From NCBI RefSeq assembly GCF_002280785.1, contig NZ_NCEQ01000003.1, forward strand, positions 186,001 to 250,000: a stretch of 64,000 nt of DNA, written 5' to 3'. This document shows, piece by piece, positions 63,726 through 64,000 of this stretch; within the stretch, counting starts at the first letter, position 1, and each line of letters opens with the position of its first letter. The notes below the pieces were generated by a model, which saw nothing but the letters and a program-made list of their open reading frames with translations, had not been told where the DNA came from and made no database searches. Made by a program: the position numbers and the translations under genes. Source of the DNA: Brevundimonas subvibrioides (GTDB taxonomy: Bacteria; Pseudomonadota; Alphaproteobacteria; Caulobacterales; Caulobacteraceae).

Positions 63726-64000
63726 TCACAGCACCCACGCCCTCGGCCTCGCCGCCCCGCCCCCGTCGATCAGCAGGTCGGTCACCGCCCAGACCAGGGC
63801 GTCCGCCCGATCCGGGCTGGCCCCGCCTACCTCCCCCATCTCCAGCAGCTCCTCCTCCAGCAGGGTCAGCTCGCCCACATGGCCGACCCGTCCCTGTTCA
63901 TACAGGGCCGCCACCGGCTCGGCCCGGGCGCGCTTGCCGACCCGCGCCTGCACCCGCCGCACGACCTGGGTCACCCCCGCCCCCTTGAGCACCGTTTCGA
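63726..64000 (-). CDS. C-terminal fragment of a phage/GTA-type terminase large subunit
   Basis: The reading frame ends at 63726 and runs off the right edge of the window, so only about 91 residues are visible. GKRARAEPVAALYEQGRVGH, then LEEELLEMG and SPDRADALVWAVTDLL, match the nuclease C-terminal end of terminase large subunits (Terminase_6C type), as in gene transfer agents of alphaproteobacteria. A portal gene normally follows but the M16 gene does here. A GTA or prophage cluster probably continues beyond the window. Confidence 0.75.
   Translation of the reverse strand, partial: ETVLKGAGVTQVVRRVQARVGKRARAEPVAALYEQGRVGHVGELTLLEEELLEMGEVGGASPDRADALVWAVTDLLIDGGGAARPRAWVL

Overview
The window is GC-rich DNA from an alphaproteobacterium, most likely order Caulobacterales (Brevundimonas/Caulobacter-like). 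The best marker is a DivL homologue (52000-54363) with the diagnostic tyrosine where ordinary histidine kinases have the phospho-accepting histidine. The conserved run mutS-glnD-murJ-trpS, rodZ next to ispG, an sdhCDAB operon and GANTC or CtrA-like sites near promoters fit the same group. Coding density is high, almost everything is chromosomal housekeeping, and I see no insertion sequence, integrase, CRISPR array or RNA gene.

Layout. 1-2516: end of a dienelactone-hydrolase-like gene, OsmC protein, acetyltransferase, trpS. 2516-9773: murJ, glnD, mutS. 9966-12218: degenerate aldo/keto reductase, maiA and a fumarylacetoacetate-hydrolase gene. 12423-13467: three small membrane proteins (DUF883, holin-like, DUF1328). 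13574-16867: metallophosphoesterase, lipid-kinase-like protein, small envelope proteins. 16864-20147: NDUFAF5-like methyltransferase divergent from comF-grxC-nitrilase-DUF1178. 20201-22241: AraC regulator, DUF6265, acetyltransferase, lipoprotein. 22341-29437: ubiG divergent from lysC-ptsP-rodZ-ispG. 29480-32163: TSUP transporter, YbjN protein, zapE. 32332-38811: asd, rarD, serine hydrolase, flavoprotein, GreA-like factor, small basic protein, stand-alone LigD polymerase domain. 38974-41228: prfA, mdh. 41426-43358: SIMPL, HIT and an exported protein. 43570-48168: sdhCDAB, ferredoxin, glycerate-kinase-like gene. 48184-51029: PilZ, PepSY, two-component pair. 51026-54946: HAD phosphatase, divL, metallopeptidase. 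55163-59303: two IPTL-CTERM proteins around a DUF427 protein and an ABC1 kinase. 59711-64000: LprI-like protein, M16 peptidase, and the C-terminus of a phage/GTA-type terminase at the edge.

Functional themes are respiration and quinones (sdh, mdh, ubiG, NDUFAF5-like, ABC1 kinase), the aspartate pathway (lysC, asd), nitrogen/PTS control (glnD, ptsP), and envelope, cell shape and cell cycle (murJ, rodZ, zapE, divL).

The most interesting non-genic content is several families of intergenic palindromic repeats, including five two-armed elements of about 125-145 bp, tandem-repeat inverted repeats on both sides of divL, and a pair of related palindromes upstream of the YVTN beta-propeller gene. The most interesting genes are the two IPTL-CTERM surface proteins, which share a C-terminal/terminator cassette, the stand-alone LigD polymerase domain and the aldo/keto reductase that lacks catalytic residues. 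Start codons were revised by eye where the longest reading frame ran into a neighbour or a repeat.
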